64,000 nucleotides of DNA from an uncultured Poribacteria bacterium (GCA_951813545.1 CATOTL010000001.1:224642-288641), one strand, 5' to 3'; counted from the first letter of the stretch, positions 51,053 through 59,818 are shown. The notes: generated from the sequence alone by a model not told the origin. Translations and numbers: made by a program.

Positions 51053-51832
51053 ATGTTACATGATGTTTTATCAAGCCGAGGAATCCTTGCGGGGGTTGTT
51101 TTCTTTGTTGGGGTTGTCGGGGGCAGCTGGCTCTATAGTTGGCAAATCCACCGCACGACTGATGCTGAGGTGGCAGAAACACAGCGAAAGGTGCCACACC
51201 TCGAAAACAAGAACGAGGTACACACCACACACGACCATGGTGTTCCGACAGATACCCAGACACTCGAAGAAACTCGAACGTCTATCTTTTCCGATGACAT
51301 GTCTGAGGTAGCACCTGTTGCACGGGACGAGCAACCTATAACTAACCAGTGGTCTGGTGAAGAAAGCACCACCGACCCAACTTTTGAGGATCCTCCTCAA
51401 GAAAGTCAAACCATTAGGGAATCTCGCTTTGGGTTTGGGCACTATCCAGAGATACCTGTGGATTATCCTGACCCAGATATTTGGGACAGAATTGAAAACA
51501 TGACGGACGATTCTCTGGCAAAAGACAATGAACTCATGGCGAGAGTGCGCATCAAACTCTGGAACCAAGGCACACAAACCATTGGTGCCTCATACGACAA
51601 TGACGGTAAAATCTATCCAAGTATTCCGGGGGTCGCGTACGTCACATGGGAATCGAAAGAATTGTCCGATGGAACTCGTTACCAATTTCCGAGTCGTATT
51701 TCAGGGACCCCTGAACTTGCTGGCAATGAGCATTATTTCTATGAACTTGGTGAAGCACCTCCAGGGATTACCATTGTTACCCACGAAGACGGGGGAATAG
51801 ATCCTTATGAATTTCTCAATTTACAAAGATAG
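51053..51832 (+). CDS. Membrane-anchored exported protein, family X (member 2)
   Basis: 259 residues from ATG 51053 (GAGAGGTAACTGT upstream). Anchor GILAGVVFFVGVVGGSWLYSW, then IHRTTDAEVAETQRKV as in member 1, a longer acidic linker and a diverged C-terminal domain (DNELMARVRIKLWNQGTQTIGA, GKIYPSIPGVAYVTWES, GGIDPYEFLN). Followed by a family Y gene. Confidence 0.72.
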   Translation: MLHDVLSSRGILAGVVFFVGVVGGSWLYSWQIHRTTDAEVAETQRKVPHLENKNEVHTTHDHGVPTDTQTLEETRTSIFSDDMSEVAPVARDEQPITNQWSGEESTTDPTFEDPPQESQTIRESRFGFGHYPEIPVDYPDPDIWDRIENMTDDSLAKDNELMARVRIKLWNQGTQTIGASYDNDGKIYPSIPGVAYVTWESKELSDGTRYQFPSRISGTPELAGNEHYFYELGEAPPGITIVTHEDGGIDPYEFLNLQR

Positions 51833-51927
51833 GGAGATCCCCAGTCTTCACAAATTTTCGCAAAAGAAACTCCGCCAATACGCCAATAATTTTCTAAACA
51901 CCGGACGAAATCCATAGGAGGACAAAC

Positions 51928-52245
51928 ATGTCTCTTTTACGTTGTATTGCCATCTTGGTAATCTTTGTTTTTTCCGTTCTCACCATCAATCCTGTTTTTG
52001 CCGCAAAATCTTGCAAAGATGGAAGTTATGTAGTTCCCCTTGGGTGGGGACAATTCGCAACTGTCGCCTATGCGTACGCCAAAGCGACGGATGCGGCTGA
52101 CGCGGGTGCCTACTCAATTTATGCCCAAGTGGATTCAAATTGGAGTGACCTTTGGGGGAACTATCAAGGGATAATGTGGGAATCCGTTAGTGCCAGTTCG
52201 ACAAATCCAAACCCTTTTGTTTGGCACACTTCTTCCATAAACTAA
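51928..52245 (+). CDS. Short exported protein, family Y (member 2)
   Basis: 105 residues. Signal peptide CIAILVIFVFSVLTINPVFA. Mature part AKATDAADAGAYSIYAQVDS and IMWESVSASSTNPN resembles member 1 in order and aromatic pattern. Ribosome site AGGAGGACAAAC. Confidence 0.7.
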   Translation: MSLLRCIAILVIFVFSVLTINPVFAAKSCKDGSYVVPLGWGQFATVAYAYAKATDAADAGAYSIYAQVDSNWSDLWGNYQGIMWESVSASSTNPNPFVWHTSSIN

Positions 52246-52320
52246 AGGGATTTGTAAAAATTGGCAGTGTCACTTCGCGTGGCACTGCTCTTCTGACGCT
52301 ACATTGACAACAGAAACACC

Positions 52321-52827
52321 GTGGCCCCCAGATTTCCGCTGACACACATTGCTATCGCAGTCGGGATCGGTATTGTCCTGCTTGGTTTAACCTTGCTGAC
52401 ACACGCCCTTCTGACCACCCCCGTTCGTGATAAAACGGTTATGGTCAATACGCCGAAAAGCAAACCGGTCACACCCGTTGGCGGACACCTACAGACCGCT
52501 ACACCCGCTTCCCACATAGGTGATTTTCAAGACTCAGATTTCTACCGCACCATCATAGACAACAACCTCTTCCGACCGCTGGGGTGGACACCGCCGCGTC
52601 CAAAAGAACCCTATCGCCTGCTCGGCACGCTCATCCCTAAAGACGGAAAATCACCGCCAAATGCCATTATCCAAACGACCGCGGGAAACAAAACATATAT
52701 CGTCTCCACCGGTGACAAACTTGACAAAGACACAACCCTCACCGACATCCAAGCCAAACAAGTAACCCTCGAAAAAGCAGGGCAGCAAAGGACCCTAAAA
52801 TTCAATCCTTCCGTTTGGCTAAAATAA
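52321..52827 (+). CDS. GspC/PulC-like type II secretion protein homolog
   Basis: 168 residues with GTG start (weak ribosome site). Short cytoplasmic N-terminus, one membrane helix (IAIAVGIGIVLLGLTLLTHAL), a Pro/Thr linker, then an HR-like domain: FYRTIIDNNLFRPLGWTPP, YRLLGTLIPKDGKSPPNAI, TYIVSTGDKL, QAKQVTLEKAGQQRTL. This is the arrangement of inner-membrane GspC, which links the type II secretion machine to the secretin. No other gsp genes are nearby, and it lacks the PDZ/coiled-coil C-terminus. Maybe related to export of the neighbouring proteins. Confidence 0.65.
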   Translation: MAPRFPLTHIAIAVGIGIVLLGLTLLTHALLTTPVRDKTVMVNTPKSKPVTPVGGHLQTATPASHIGDFQDSDFYRTIIDNNLFRPLGWTPPRPKEPYRLLGTLIPKDGKSPPNAIIQTTAGNKTYIVSTGDKLDKDTTLTDIQAKQVTLEKAGQQRTLKFNPSVWLK

Positions 52828-53115
52828 AGAGAGACACAAGATTGCCTCACTTTGAGGGGCTTATTTTTTCGTCTGCGATATGCGGGATGTCGGCAACAGT
52901 GAAAAAAGGGACATCGCTCTTTTTCGCTTGACGTTTTTGACGATTTCGGGTATTCTGTTGAGAGTTGATTGCCAAGGGTTTTTCGCCACTTCTGCAACAG
53001 CCTTGGTTCGTTTAAAACTCTCCACGCTTCATTCCCCTACGCAATACTCTATTTTAAAAATTGTAGCGAAAACGACTGAAGCCATTCACGCAGGGTCCGA
53101 AACAAGAAAATGATA
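52828..53115. other. Intergenic region, nothing recognisable
   Basis: Short open frames on both strands without ribosome sites or recognisable motifs. The last part leads into activator fragment C. Confidence 0.4.
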
Positions 53116-53178
53116 ACGGCGGTTTTGGGGATTAGCCAGCCCACTTTACGCGCCAAGTTACGTGCCTATAATGCGTAG
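53116..53178 (+). pseudogene. Fragment of NtrC-type activator: recognition helix only, copy C
   Basis: 21 codons, TAVLGISQPTLRAKLRAYNA then TAG, the extreme C-terminus of the activator DNA-binding domain. Located 40 bases before enhancer C. The most eroded of the three fragments. Confidence 0.72.
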
Positions 53179-53218
53179 GCTCTTTTGTCAAAGCGCGCTT
53201 ATAGTTGAAAGGTTTGAA

Positions 53219-53280
53219 TTGGAAAGAATCTTTCCAATTCAGTGGAAAAAATCTTTCCAGTTGGAAAGAATCTTTCCAGT
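53219..53280. promoter_or_regulatory. Triple enhancer palindrome (UAS) for promoter C
   Basis: Three TTGGAAAG/CTTTCCA palindromes with the same spacing as at 48399-48460. Confidence 0.75.
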
Positions 53281-53320
53281 TGAAAAAAGGCGAGATCCTG
53301 TCACAGTGCGGTTTCTCACA

Positions 53321-53337
53321 TTGGCACGATACTTGCT
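53321..53337 (+). promoter_or_regulatory. Sigma-54 promoter C
   Basis: TTGGCACGATACTTGCT, GG-N10-GC. From here through the start of the next gene the sequence is nearly identical to the promoter B region. Confidence 0.84.
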
Positions 53338-53433
53338 ACTATGTAGGTGAGCACCTTACAGAGATAGATGGTTTTCAGGTTCTGTTAAGGCATCCATCAA
53401 TCTGTGTAAGGCATACTCACAAGGAGGTCTGGT

Positions 53434-54218
53434 ATGTTCCGTAATATCCTCTCAAGCCGATTGATCCAAGTTGGACTCGTTTTCTTTGTTGTGATTGTCG
53501 GGGGCAGCTGGCTCTATAGTTGGCAAATCCACCGCACGACTGATGCTGAGGTGGCAGAAACACAGCGCAAGGTGCAGCCGCTCGAAAACACGAATGAGAC
53601 GCGCACCGCACAGGATGTTGGGGAGCTGATCGACACCGACGCACTTGACGGACCAGAACAGCTTAGACAAGAGGATGCCCTGCCCCTTGAAAACGAGACC
53701 CCGCATGTTTTTCCTGTTGACGATGTTCCCGACAGTTTTGATGTCGCTATCATTGGAGAGTTAGCTCCGCTTCAATCAGACATTGAAGAAGTTGTCGCCA
53801 GTGATTTCCCTGAAGTCCCAGAAAGTTTTCCTGAAAACCTAACACGGTGTGGATACAATTCCCTAATTACAAGAAGGGGGATATGCGCGGGCACGAGCTA
53901 ATGTATCGCGTCTTGATAAAACTTTGGAATCAAGGTGACCACGGTTTTGTCAACGGTGTCTACAGCCATGATAATGACAGGGTCTATCCGCTCTACCATG
54001 ATGTTGTATATGCAGAGTGGGACGAGGAAATTTTGGAAACACCTGAGGGGACCGTTAAACAGAAAGTTCTGACGCATTGGCTTGGCACCGACAAATTTTT
54101 TACGGCTGAGGAGGTGATTAGCGGCGTTTATGCCACGAAATATCCTGGTGTTGAATTTGTCGATTTTGCGACAGCAGGCTATGATCCAGAAATCTTTTTG
54201 AATGACGATAAAAAGTAA
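53434..54218 (+). pseudogene. Family X exported protein (member 3), disrupted by frameshift
   Basis: The N-terminus (MFRNILSSRLIQVGLVFF…) is nearly identical to the gene at 48614. At about 53843 a single base appears lost (GAAAACC-TAACACGG), because the continuation (TVWIQFPNYKKGDMRGHELMYR … TAGYDPEIFLNDDK) is in the next frame from 53847. The two halves together give a full-length paralog. Either a recent mutation or a sequencing error. Confidence 0.75.
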
Positions 54219-54233
54219 GTGTACTTTACCATC

Positions 54234-54500
54234 CTAAAGTTTAGACAATATTATAGATTTCATGCAGCCTTGTCAAAAGGCAGTGCCGTATCTTGTTGCA
54301 AATCGGTGTGAATATTCTGTGAGTTTGTTTTTTCTTTCAAACTCGCAGAAAATCGCAACGCCGTGGTTTGCGCTTGGAGATAAGCGATGCGAAGTCCTTG
54401 CATGAGTTTCTTTGAATGATACCAAACTGGGTTATTTATGAAAGGATACCTGCTTTTCTGCTTGCTGTCATCTTAATTCATAAAATTGTCCAAACCTTAG
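54234..54500. mobile_element. 267-bp MITE with 9-bp target duplication
   Basis: Ends CTAAAGTTTAGACAAT … ATTGTCCAAACCTTAG (14 of 16 positions pair) flanked by TTTACCATC at 54225-54233 and 54501-54509. No gene inside. Lies between the family X and family Y pseudogenes. Confidence 0.7.
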
Positions 54501-54554
54501 TTTACCATCAAAGATAGAGAAGAAAACGGATATTTTCCTAACGAGGAGGAAATC

Positions 54555-55385
54555 ATGAAAATTGGGAAAGCGCGTATTAGTCGTCGCACTCGCCTTATTG
54601 CTAACACTCACAGTGACAGTGAGCGTATATGCTTATGGGGCACTTGCGGTTTGCCAACGGTTCATCACCATCAATACTGCCACGGCTTCAATAGGGACTC
54701 CGTTTCTTGAAAACGGGTCTTACGGGACTCCCTTAAAAAGCCCAATGCTTTAGCTTTGGGTCTAAATTGATGTTTCGTGCGAAGTCAAAAAGGAGTTGAC
54801 ATTGCACGAGAAATATGGTATCCTATATCTAACACTTTGGACACCGCTTTCACCCTGCACATACCTTTGTGTAGGAGGTGTCCGCTATTGTGAAAGGTAG
54901 TCAAAAAGTGTTAAGTGTCAATACCACTCTAAAAGTATTTGGGCAGTTAGCGCGTAAGTTTCGGAGCGAAGGTGAAATCTCGCACGTTGTATTGCTGCCC
55001 TCTTTTTCAATTTTTGGGTCTATTAGACCGAGGCAGGCGGGGATAGCCATGAAAGTTTCCGCATGATATGCCCAGTATCGGCTTACTTCAGGATACGGGG
55101 AATCGCCTGCTGGTGGAGACAACGTAAGACGGTTGACCTTCGGGAAAACTGCTACTGTCTACGAAACCGAAGCCCACGCCTTTAGGCGTTGGGTGCTATC
55201 ACAATGTGTTCGCAGAGGTGGATGAATCCTGATCGAAATCTGGTAGTTTCGGGAACAATATTGTTATCACAGGTGTGATTGATACCGGTGATGTTAGCGA
55301 ATCAGGCACAGCGAATGCCTATGTCGGGGGGTATTTCATTTTCACTGGCGAGTATAAGGAAGTGCCTCGCAGCGATACAAACTAA
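54555..55385 (+). pseudogene. Family Y exported protein (member 3), three lesions
   Basis: (1) The ATG at 54555 (GAGGAGGAAATC upstream) is out of frame with the signal peptide VLVVALALLLTLTVTVSVYAYG because of one extra A in AAAA. (2) A 479-bp IS605-derived element (54724-55202) splits the frame after NGSY. (3) Beyond it the protein resumes as NVFAEVDES, then a TGA codon, then KSGSFGNN … SESGTANAYVGGY … SDTN, matching member 1 to its end. Clearly dead. Confidence 0.82.
54724..55202 (+). mobile_element. 479-bp IS605-derived deletion element (MITE)
   Basis: Starts GGGACTCCCTTAAAAAG after TTAC and ends GGGTGCTATCAC; the coding sequence of the host gene resumes immediately (Y|N codons), fixing both ends. 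Promoter TTGACA/TATCCT (about 54797-54825), leader helix TAACACTTT (54829-54837)/AAAGTGTTA (54906-54914), hairpin GGACACC/GGTGTCC, and the guide-RNA-like right end shared with element 1. No tnpB. Confidence 0.83.
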
Positions 55386-55971
55386 TGCTATGTCAAATTT
55401 AGTTTGATAGTTAATGTGAAAAATGGTATCCTTGGAACCAACGTAATCAATCGAATGATTACGTTGGTTCTTATGTCAGCGACGATCCGAAGTAATGCTC
55501 AGCCGCTAGTTAAAGGAGCAATGGTGTATTCCACCCGAAGCGTCGGCTAAGTTCGTCTCTGCGATGCAAGATGTCTTAGAAATCTACCATCGCCCCGAAG
55601 ACGCTGCGAATCCTTTGGTTTGTGTTGATGAAACGAGTAAACAACACATCAAAGAGACTCGGCAGCCTCTGCTAGTCGTTGAAGGTGCTCCAAGCCATAT
55701 GATTATGAATACGAGCGCAATGGTGTTAGCAATCTGTTCATGATTTTTGCCCCCTTCCGGGGTTTCGGCGTGTTAAGGTAACTGACAGACGCACGAGCAT
55801 CGATTTTGCTCACATCTGTCGAGACTGGGTGAATGTTCATTTTCCAGATGCTGAAAGGATTACCACTCCCCCGCTAAAGCCCCTGCCTTTAGGTAGTGGG
55901 TGCTATCACTACAAACGATGCACGTATCAAACTCAAGAAACTCTATCCTTCAATTAACGATTGACATAGCA
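55386..55971 (+). mobile_element. IS630-family remnant with terminal repeats
   Basis: Ends TGCTATGTCAA … TTGACATAGCA flanked by CTAA on both sides (55382-55385, 55972-55975). The interior encodes broken pieces of an IS630-type transposase: CIPPEASAKFVSAMQDVLEIYHRP, NPLVCVDETSKQHIKETR, RRTSIDFAHICRDW-like, and the C-terminus NDARIKLKKLYPSI, with frameshifts and a large internal deletion. A 46-bp IS605 right-end-like hairpin (about 55859-55904, after ATTAC) sits at the deletion point. Confidence 0.7.
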
Positions 55972-56012
55972 CTAAGGTGGATGCTGAGGTTTGACAATAG
56001 GGAAATTCGGTG

Positions 56013-57167
56013 ATGCCCCGCTCAGATTTTCGAAGATACTTTCTTTTTCTTTCCATAGGAATTGTGGCATTTGTTCTTGCTGTTCGACATCCGTGTGTTT
56101 TCGCGCAAGAGGAGATGTCTGCACTTTCGGGCCGCGTTGTGAATACAGATGGCAGCCCTGTTTCCGGGCTGAAAATCGGTATTCAAAGTCAGAACGGTGC
56201 AAGCGTGCACTCGCAAACAGACGCAGCGGGGCATTTCTCAATCACCGGTATTCTTCCGGGTGCGATCCGACTCGAACTGCTTCCGATGTTTCATCCAGAC
56301 ACCGAGATGCTTACCCTTGACATCGGAGCGATCACTTTCTATCCGAATAACTCGTTCCCTTTTCCATCATTTGCGTTCGGGCTTGAGTCGGGGGCACATC
56401 TTGAAAACATCATTATCACGACCCAGCCTCGGATGCGGATTCGCGGACGCGTTGTGTTTGAAGATGGCACGCCGCTTCGCAATCAGCTGGTCAATCTGCA
56501 AATTACCCGTCAATTGTTGGAGACGGGGCGAAGCGGGAATTCCGGGAGTTTACCGCAGACGGATACCCAAGGATACTTTACAGAATATCTCAGATTCCCA
56601 GCTGTTTACACGGTATTCGTAAGATGGAAGGGAATGAACGCACTCTCAGAGCCGTTCCCTCTCAAAGCTGGGGAACGTTACAACGGTCCTGTTCTCACCC
56701 TGAGTCGACAACGGATTGACTTTAAATCCTCTGCCGAACGCGGTAAATCGCCTCCCAAATCCATGGTAGTATGGGCGGTGAATCCCGCAAATGGGCACGC
56801 TTACAAAAGGATCTATTGCAAAAGCCGAGAGGATGCCATCGCCGAAGCTGCAACTCAAGACGCACACCTCGTCACGATTAACGACGCTGCAGAACAGAAA
56901 TGGTTGGAAGGTTTATTTGTTGAGAAAAAGTTCTTTTGGCTCGGACTCAGCGACGCTGAAAAAGAGGGGCAATGGCAGTGGGATAACGGTGATCCGCTCA
57001 CCTATACCAATTGGGCCGGTTCACATAGCACTGACGGCGAAGGCGATTACGCCGTTATGGACCTTTCTTCAAAGCGATGGTTGGACATCGGTCCCGAAAG
57101 CCCACTCTGGAAAGCCGTTCACTATACCATCATCGAAAAAGAGAATCCTCATGATGAAACAAAATAG
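56013..57167 (+). CDS. Exported protein with carboxypeptidase-regulatory-like and C-type-lectin domains, 1
   Basis: 384 residues from ATG 56013 (GTG 56010 also possible; AGGGAA upstream). Signal peptide FLFLSIGIVAFVLAVRHPCVFA. Residues ~38-110: a CarboxypepD_reg-like beta-sandwich (LSGRVVNTDGSPVSGLKIGIQ, TDAAGHFSITGILPG). ~140-220: a second one (IRGRVVFEDGTPLRNQLVNLQ). C-terminal ~120: C-type lectin-like (NGHAYKRI, DAHLVTINDAAEQKWLEGLF, FWLGLSDAEKEGQWQWDNG, TYTNWAG). Probably a surface or periplasmic carbohydrate- or protein-binding protein. Ends overlapping the next gene. Confidence 0.82.
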   Translation: MPRSDFRRYFLFLSIGIVAFVLAVRHPCVFAQEEMSALSGRVVNTDGSPVSGLKIGIQSQNGASVHSQTDAAGHFSITGILPGAIRLELLPMFHPDTEMLTLDIGAITFYPNNSFPFPSFAFGLESGAHLENIIITTQPRMRIRGRVVFEDGTPLRNQLVNLQITRQLLETGRSGNSGSLPQTDTQGYFTEYLRFPAVYTVFVRWKGMNALSEPFPLKAGERYNGPVLTLSRQRIDFKSSAERGKSPPKSMVVWAVNPANGHAYKRIYCKSREDAIAEAATQDAHLVTINDAAEQKWLEGLFVEKKFFWLGLSDAEKEGQWQWDNGDPLTYTNWAGSHSTDGEGDYAVMDLSSKRWLDIGPESPLWKAVHYTIIEKENPHDETK

Positions 57168-58407
57168 ATTTGCTAAACACGGTTTCGGACGCGTTCTACA
57201 GAAGATCGCGGTTATTTTACTGTTATGTGTCCCCAACTCTATCGCCAAGGCGCAAACGACAACCGCTCTCTCTGGAAGCGTTGTTGATGTTCAAGGCAAC
57301 CCAATCCCTGGAATAACCATAGGCATTCAGCCTGTTGTTATTAAAAACAACATTGCAGTGCCAATGTCCGCAGGTGCTGCGGAACACCCTCAATCGCGAA
57401 CCGATTCACAGGGACGTTTTAACCTCACGAACATCCGCCCAGGGCCCCTGCAATTCCGTGTGATGCCCGTTGAACCGATCACTGAGGAACAACGGGCCGG
57501 TTCGATGATACCAACTCCGAACTTTGAGCCGCCGCTTGAGATACTTTCTGTCAAAATCGGGGGGATCATCTTTCACCACAGACATACATTCACGGGATCC
57601 GGAGGCACTACGTTTTCTATCAAACCAGGGGAACATGTCAAAAACATTAAAGTGAAAGCGCGCTACCGGGTTCGTCTCCACGGAAGGATCGTCTTTGCGG
57701 ATGAAACACCACTTGCCAACAAACAGGTGCAAGTCAAAGTCGCAAGGAAACCGCTGAAGGGCGCAAATCTCTTCAGCCCAACACAGTGGGAACTTCAGAC
57801 AGATGCCGAGGGCTACTTCGTCAAGTATAGCGATGGGGTAGGAGTTTATACTGTATCCATCCACTATGAGGAGAAACGTGTCCTGCCGACAACGTTTCGG
57901 ATAACAGCGGGGCAGAGACATTATGAAGTCCCAATTTTGAGATTCAGCAGCAAGTCGTTTCCGCTTCCAGAGCCTCCGCCTGATATTGAGCCGCCACTCG
58001 ATGCCACGACGGTCTGGGTAGTGAACCCTGAAAACGGACACGCTTACAAAAGGATTGGGTGCAAAAATGTGGAAGATGCGCGCAATCAAGCGGACGCAGA
58101 AAACGCATATCTTGTCGCCATTAACGATGAGGCGGAACAAGAATGGCTTGCAGAAATCTTTGGAAATCATCTCTGCTGGGTCGGGCTGAAGCGAAATCGG
58201 ACAGGGCGAGAATGGCTCTGGGACACGGGTGAACCCCTCACTTTTACAAACTGGACACCTTATGGCGGCTTTCAGCACCAACGTCCTCTGAGAAAAAACA
58301 TCCACGTCGTCGTCAACTTTTCAGATGGAACATGGCATGCCATCCGAGAAAGCCACTCACTCTGGCGGAAAGTGCACATGGCGATCCTTGAAAAAAACGC
58401 ACCCTAA
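57151..58407 (+). CDS. Exported protein with carboxypeptidase-regulatory-like and C-type-lectin domains, 2
   Basis: 418 residues from ATG 57151 (MMKQNR…), 17 bases inside the end of the first lectin gene, so the two are translationally coupled. Signal peptide IAVILLLCVPNSIAKA. Same order as its neighbour: LSGSVVDVQGNPIPGITIGIQ, RLHGRIVFADETPLANKQVQ, then lectin domain NGHAYKRIGCKNVEDA, AYLVAINDEAEQEWLAEIFG, CWVGLKRN, EWLWDTGEPLTFTNW. Tandem duplicate. Confidence 0.82.
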   Translation: MMKQNRFAKHGFGRVLQKIAVILLLCVPNSIAKAQTTTALSGSVVDVQGNPIPGITIGIQPVVIKNNIAVPMSAGAAEHPQSRTDSQGRFNLTNIRPGPLQFRVMPVEPITEEQRAGSMIPTPNFEPPLEILSVKIGGIIFHHRHTFTGSGGTTFSIKPGEHVKNIKVKARYRVRLHGRIVFADETPLANKQVQVKVARKPLKGANLFSPTQWELQTDAEGYFVKYSDGVGVYTVSIHYEEKRVLPTTFRITAGQRHYEVPILRFSSKSFPLPEPPPDIEPPLDATTVWVVNPENGHAYKRIGCKNVEDARNQADAENAYLVAINDEAEQEWLAEIFGNHLCWVGLKRNRTGREWLWDTGEPLTFTNWTPYGGFQHQRPLRKNIHVVVNFSDGTWHAIRESHSLWRKVHMAILEKNAP

Positions 58408-58917
58408 AGGTTTCAATCTGCCGGCTTCGCTTGTCGAAATATGTTGTTCACAAGGGTGATGCAGTCACAACACATCTGGTTCGCCGGAGGACCAAATGAG
58501 GTTATCATATAACAGAGGGTCCTCATCAGCATCATACAGTGTTCGTTTTTCGTTCTGCAGGTGAAGATAACTGTGGAAATGCATCGGATATGTGTATGGT
58601 ATGTGAATAAGACTAGCACCCTTGCTACATGAATTCATGGCTTCACACAACTTATTGATTTTGCAAAAAAGAGGTAGGCTTTCCTTTCTCATATTTCTAT
58701 CCGTTCTTGGAAAGGGACTTCAAAGAGAGGGTTTCTAGCCTGTCGGGAAAATATCGATTTTTATTTAGAACTTGAATTATTAAAAGATCTTGGATGGCGT
58801 GAAGGTGAAACCAATTCTGTTCTCCACCCAGATGAATAGAAAGAATCGAAGGTCAGGGGTAAGCTGTATGGCAGGTAGAAGAGAGGTTCCTCAATTGGAA
58901 TGTTATCAAATCTTCGG
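58408..58917. other. Intergenic region with one uncertain minus-strand open frame
   Basis: A 75-codon minus-strand frame (58465-58692; MRKESLPLFCKINKLCEAMN…) exists but has no clear ribosome site or homology I recognise. A short inverted repeat and AT-rich DNA make up the rest. Confidence 0.35.
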
Positions 58918-59067
58918 TTCTAAAACCCCGTTGCTTTAGTAGGGGGATACAGAACCGCTCCTAACTTGTGTTAAGAAAAACACTTGACATTGAAAAAAAT
59001 TGTTGTATCCTCTTACCAATACCGTGCGAGAGCGTGTAAACTTTGGGCTTCCCGCCCATTGTCTCAC
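58918..59067 (+). mobile_element. IS605-type left-end and leader remnant
   Basis: Left-end-like hairpin AACCCCGTTGCTTTAGTAGGGG, promoter TTGACA (58984)/TATCCT (59006), then GTGCGAGA … TCTCACAC hairpin, i.e. the same order as in the other IS605 leaders. The rest of the element is missing and activator fragment D starts right after. Confidence 0.55.
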
Positions 59068-59277
59068 ACACCGCTATTAGACCTCGCTTCAGACGATTCT
59101 ACTGACTTCGTAACTTCTATGCTACCCTTCCCGATCGGCACAACCCTGAAAGAGATAGAGAAGGCAGCCATCTTGATAACCTTAGCACGCGAGGACGGCA
59201 ATCAATCAAAAACGGCGGCGGTTTTGGGGATGAGCCGGCCCACCCTGCGCGCCAAGTTACGCGCCTATAATGCGTAG
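59068..59277 (+). pseudogene. Fragment of NtrC-type activator: C-terminal DNA-binding domain, copy D
   Basis: About 69 codons from SHTPLLDLASDDSTDF to AVLGMSRPTLRAKLRAYNA and stop. Near-identical to the end of fragment B. Immediately upstream of enhancer D. Confidence 0.78.
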
Positions 59278-59315
59278 CGGCTTTTGTCAAAGCGCGCTTA
59301 TAGGTGAAAGTTGAA

Positions 59316-59377
59316 TTGGAAAGAATCTTTCCAATTCAGTGGAAAAAATCTTTCCAATTGGAAAGAATCTTTCCAGT
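59316..59377. promoter_or_regulatory. Triple enhancer palindrome (UAS) for promoter D
   Basis: Same three TTGGAAAG/CTTTCCA palindromes as at promoters B and C. From its last half-site (about 59374) onward the sequence switches to match the promoter A block, marking the duplication junction. Confidence 0.76.
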
Positions 59378-59417
59378 TGAAAAAAGGCGAGATCCTGTCA
59401 CAGTGCGGTTTCTCACA

Positions 59418-59434
59418 TTGGCACGATACTTGCT
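59418..59434 (+). promoter_or_regulatory. Sigma-54 promoter D
   Basis: TTGGCACGATACTTGCT, identical to promoter A including the following bases CTATATAGGCATAATATAG. Confidence 0.85.
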
Positions 59435-59450
59435 ATATAGGCATAATATA

Positions 59451-59571
59451 GAACTTACGCACAAAATGGATATTAAGGCTGAAAGGGAACCCGGATGCTT
59501 GGATGGACAAACGCCACAACGCTTCCAAGCTTCCAAACGCACAAGCCAACGAATCGATGGTGCGTAAGTCC
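59451..59571. mobile_element. Small element with IS701-like ends, duplicate copy
   Basis: Identical to 41932-42052: ACTTACGCAC … GTGCGTAAGT at the same distance from the promoter. Confidence 0.65.
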
Positions 59572-59818
59572 TCATATAATAACTTGGGAGTCTCCTCTAT
59601 TTTGAGAGGTGCGTCGAGGGTATCATGACTACCCATCGACGCGGCACTGCCATAATCGGACTATGACAGTGCTAACCTAAGTATACCACAAACATCCTGT
59701 TTTGTGAAACGCTTAGGTTAGCATCTTATATAACAACAATGGATTGCCAAGAACGCAAAACGCCTTACCGTTTGCATTCCCAAAGCAATCCACGAATACT
59801 AAAATAAAGGAGAATTAC

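Noticed and set aside
52880..53113. 77-codon frame between the GspC-like gene and activator fragment C
   Set aside because: No ribosome site, no signal peptide, no recognisable motif, and poor codon character compared with neighbours.
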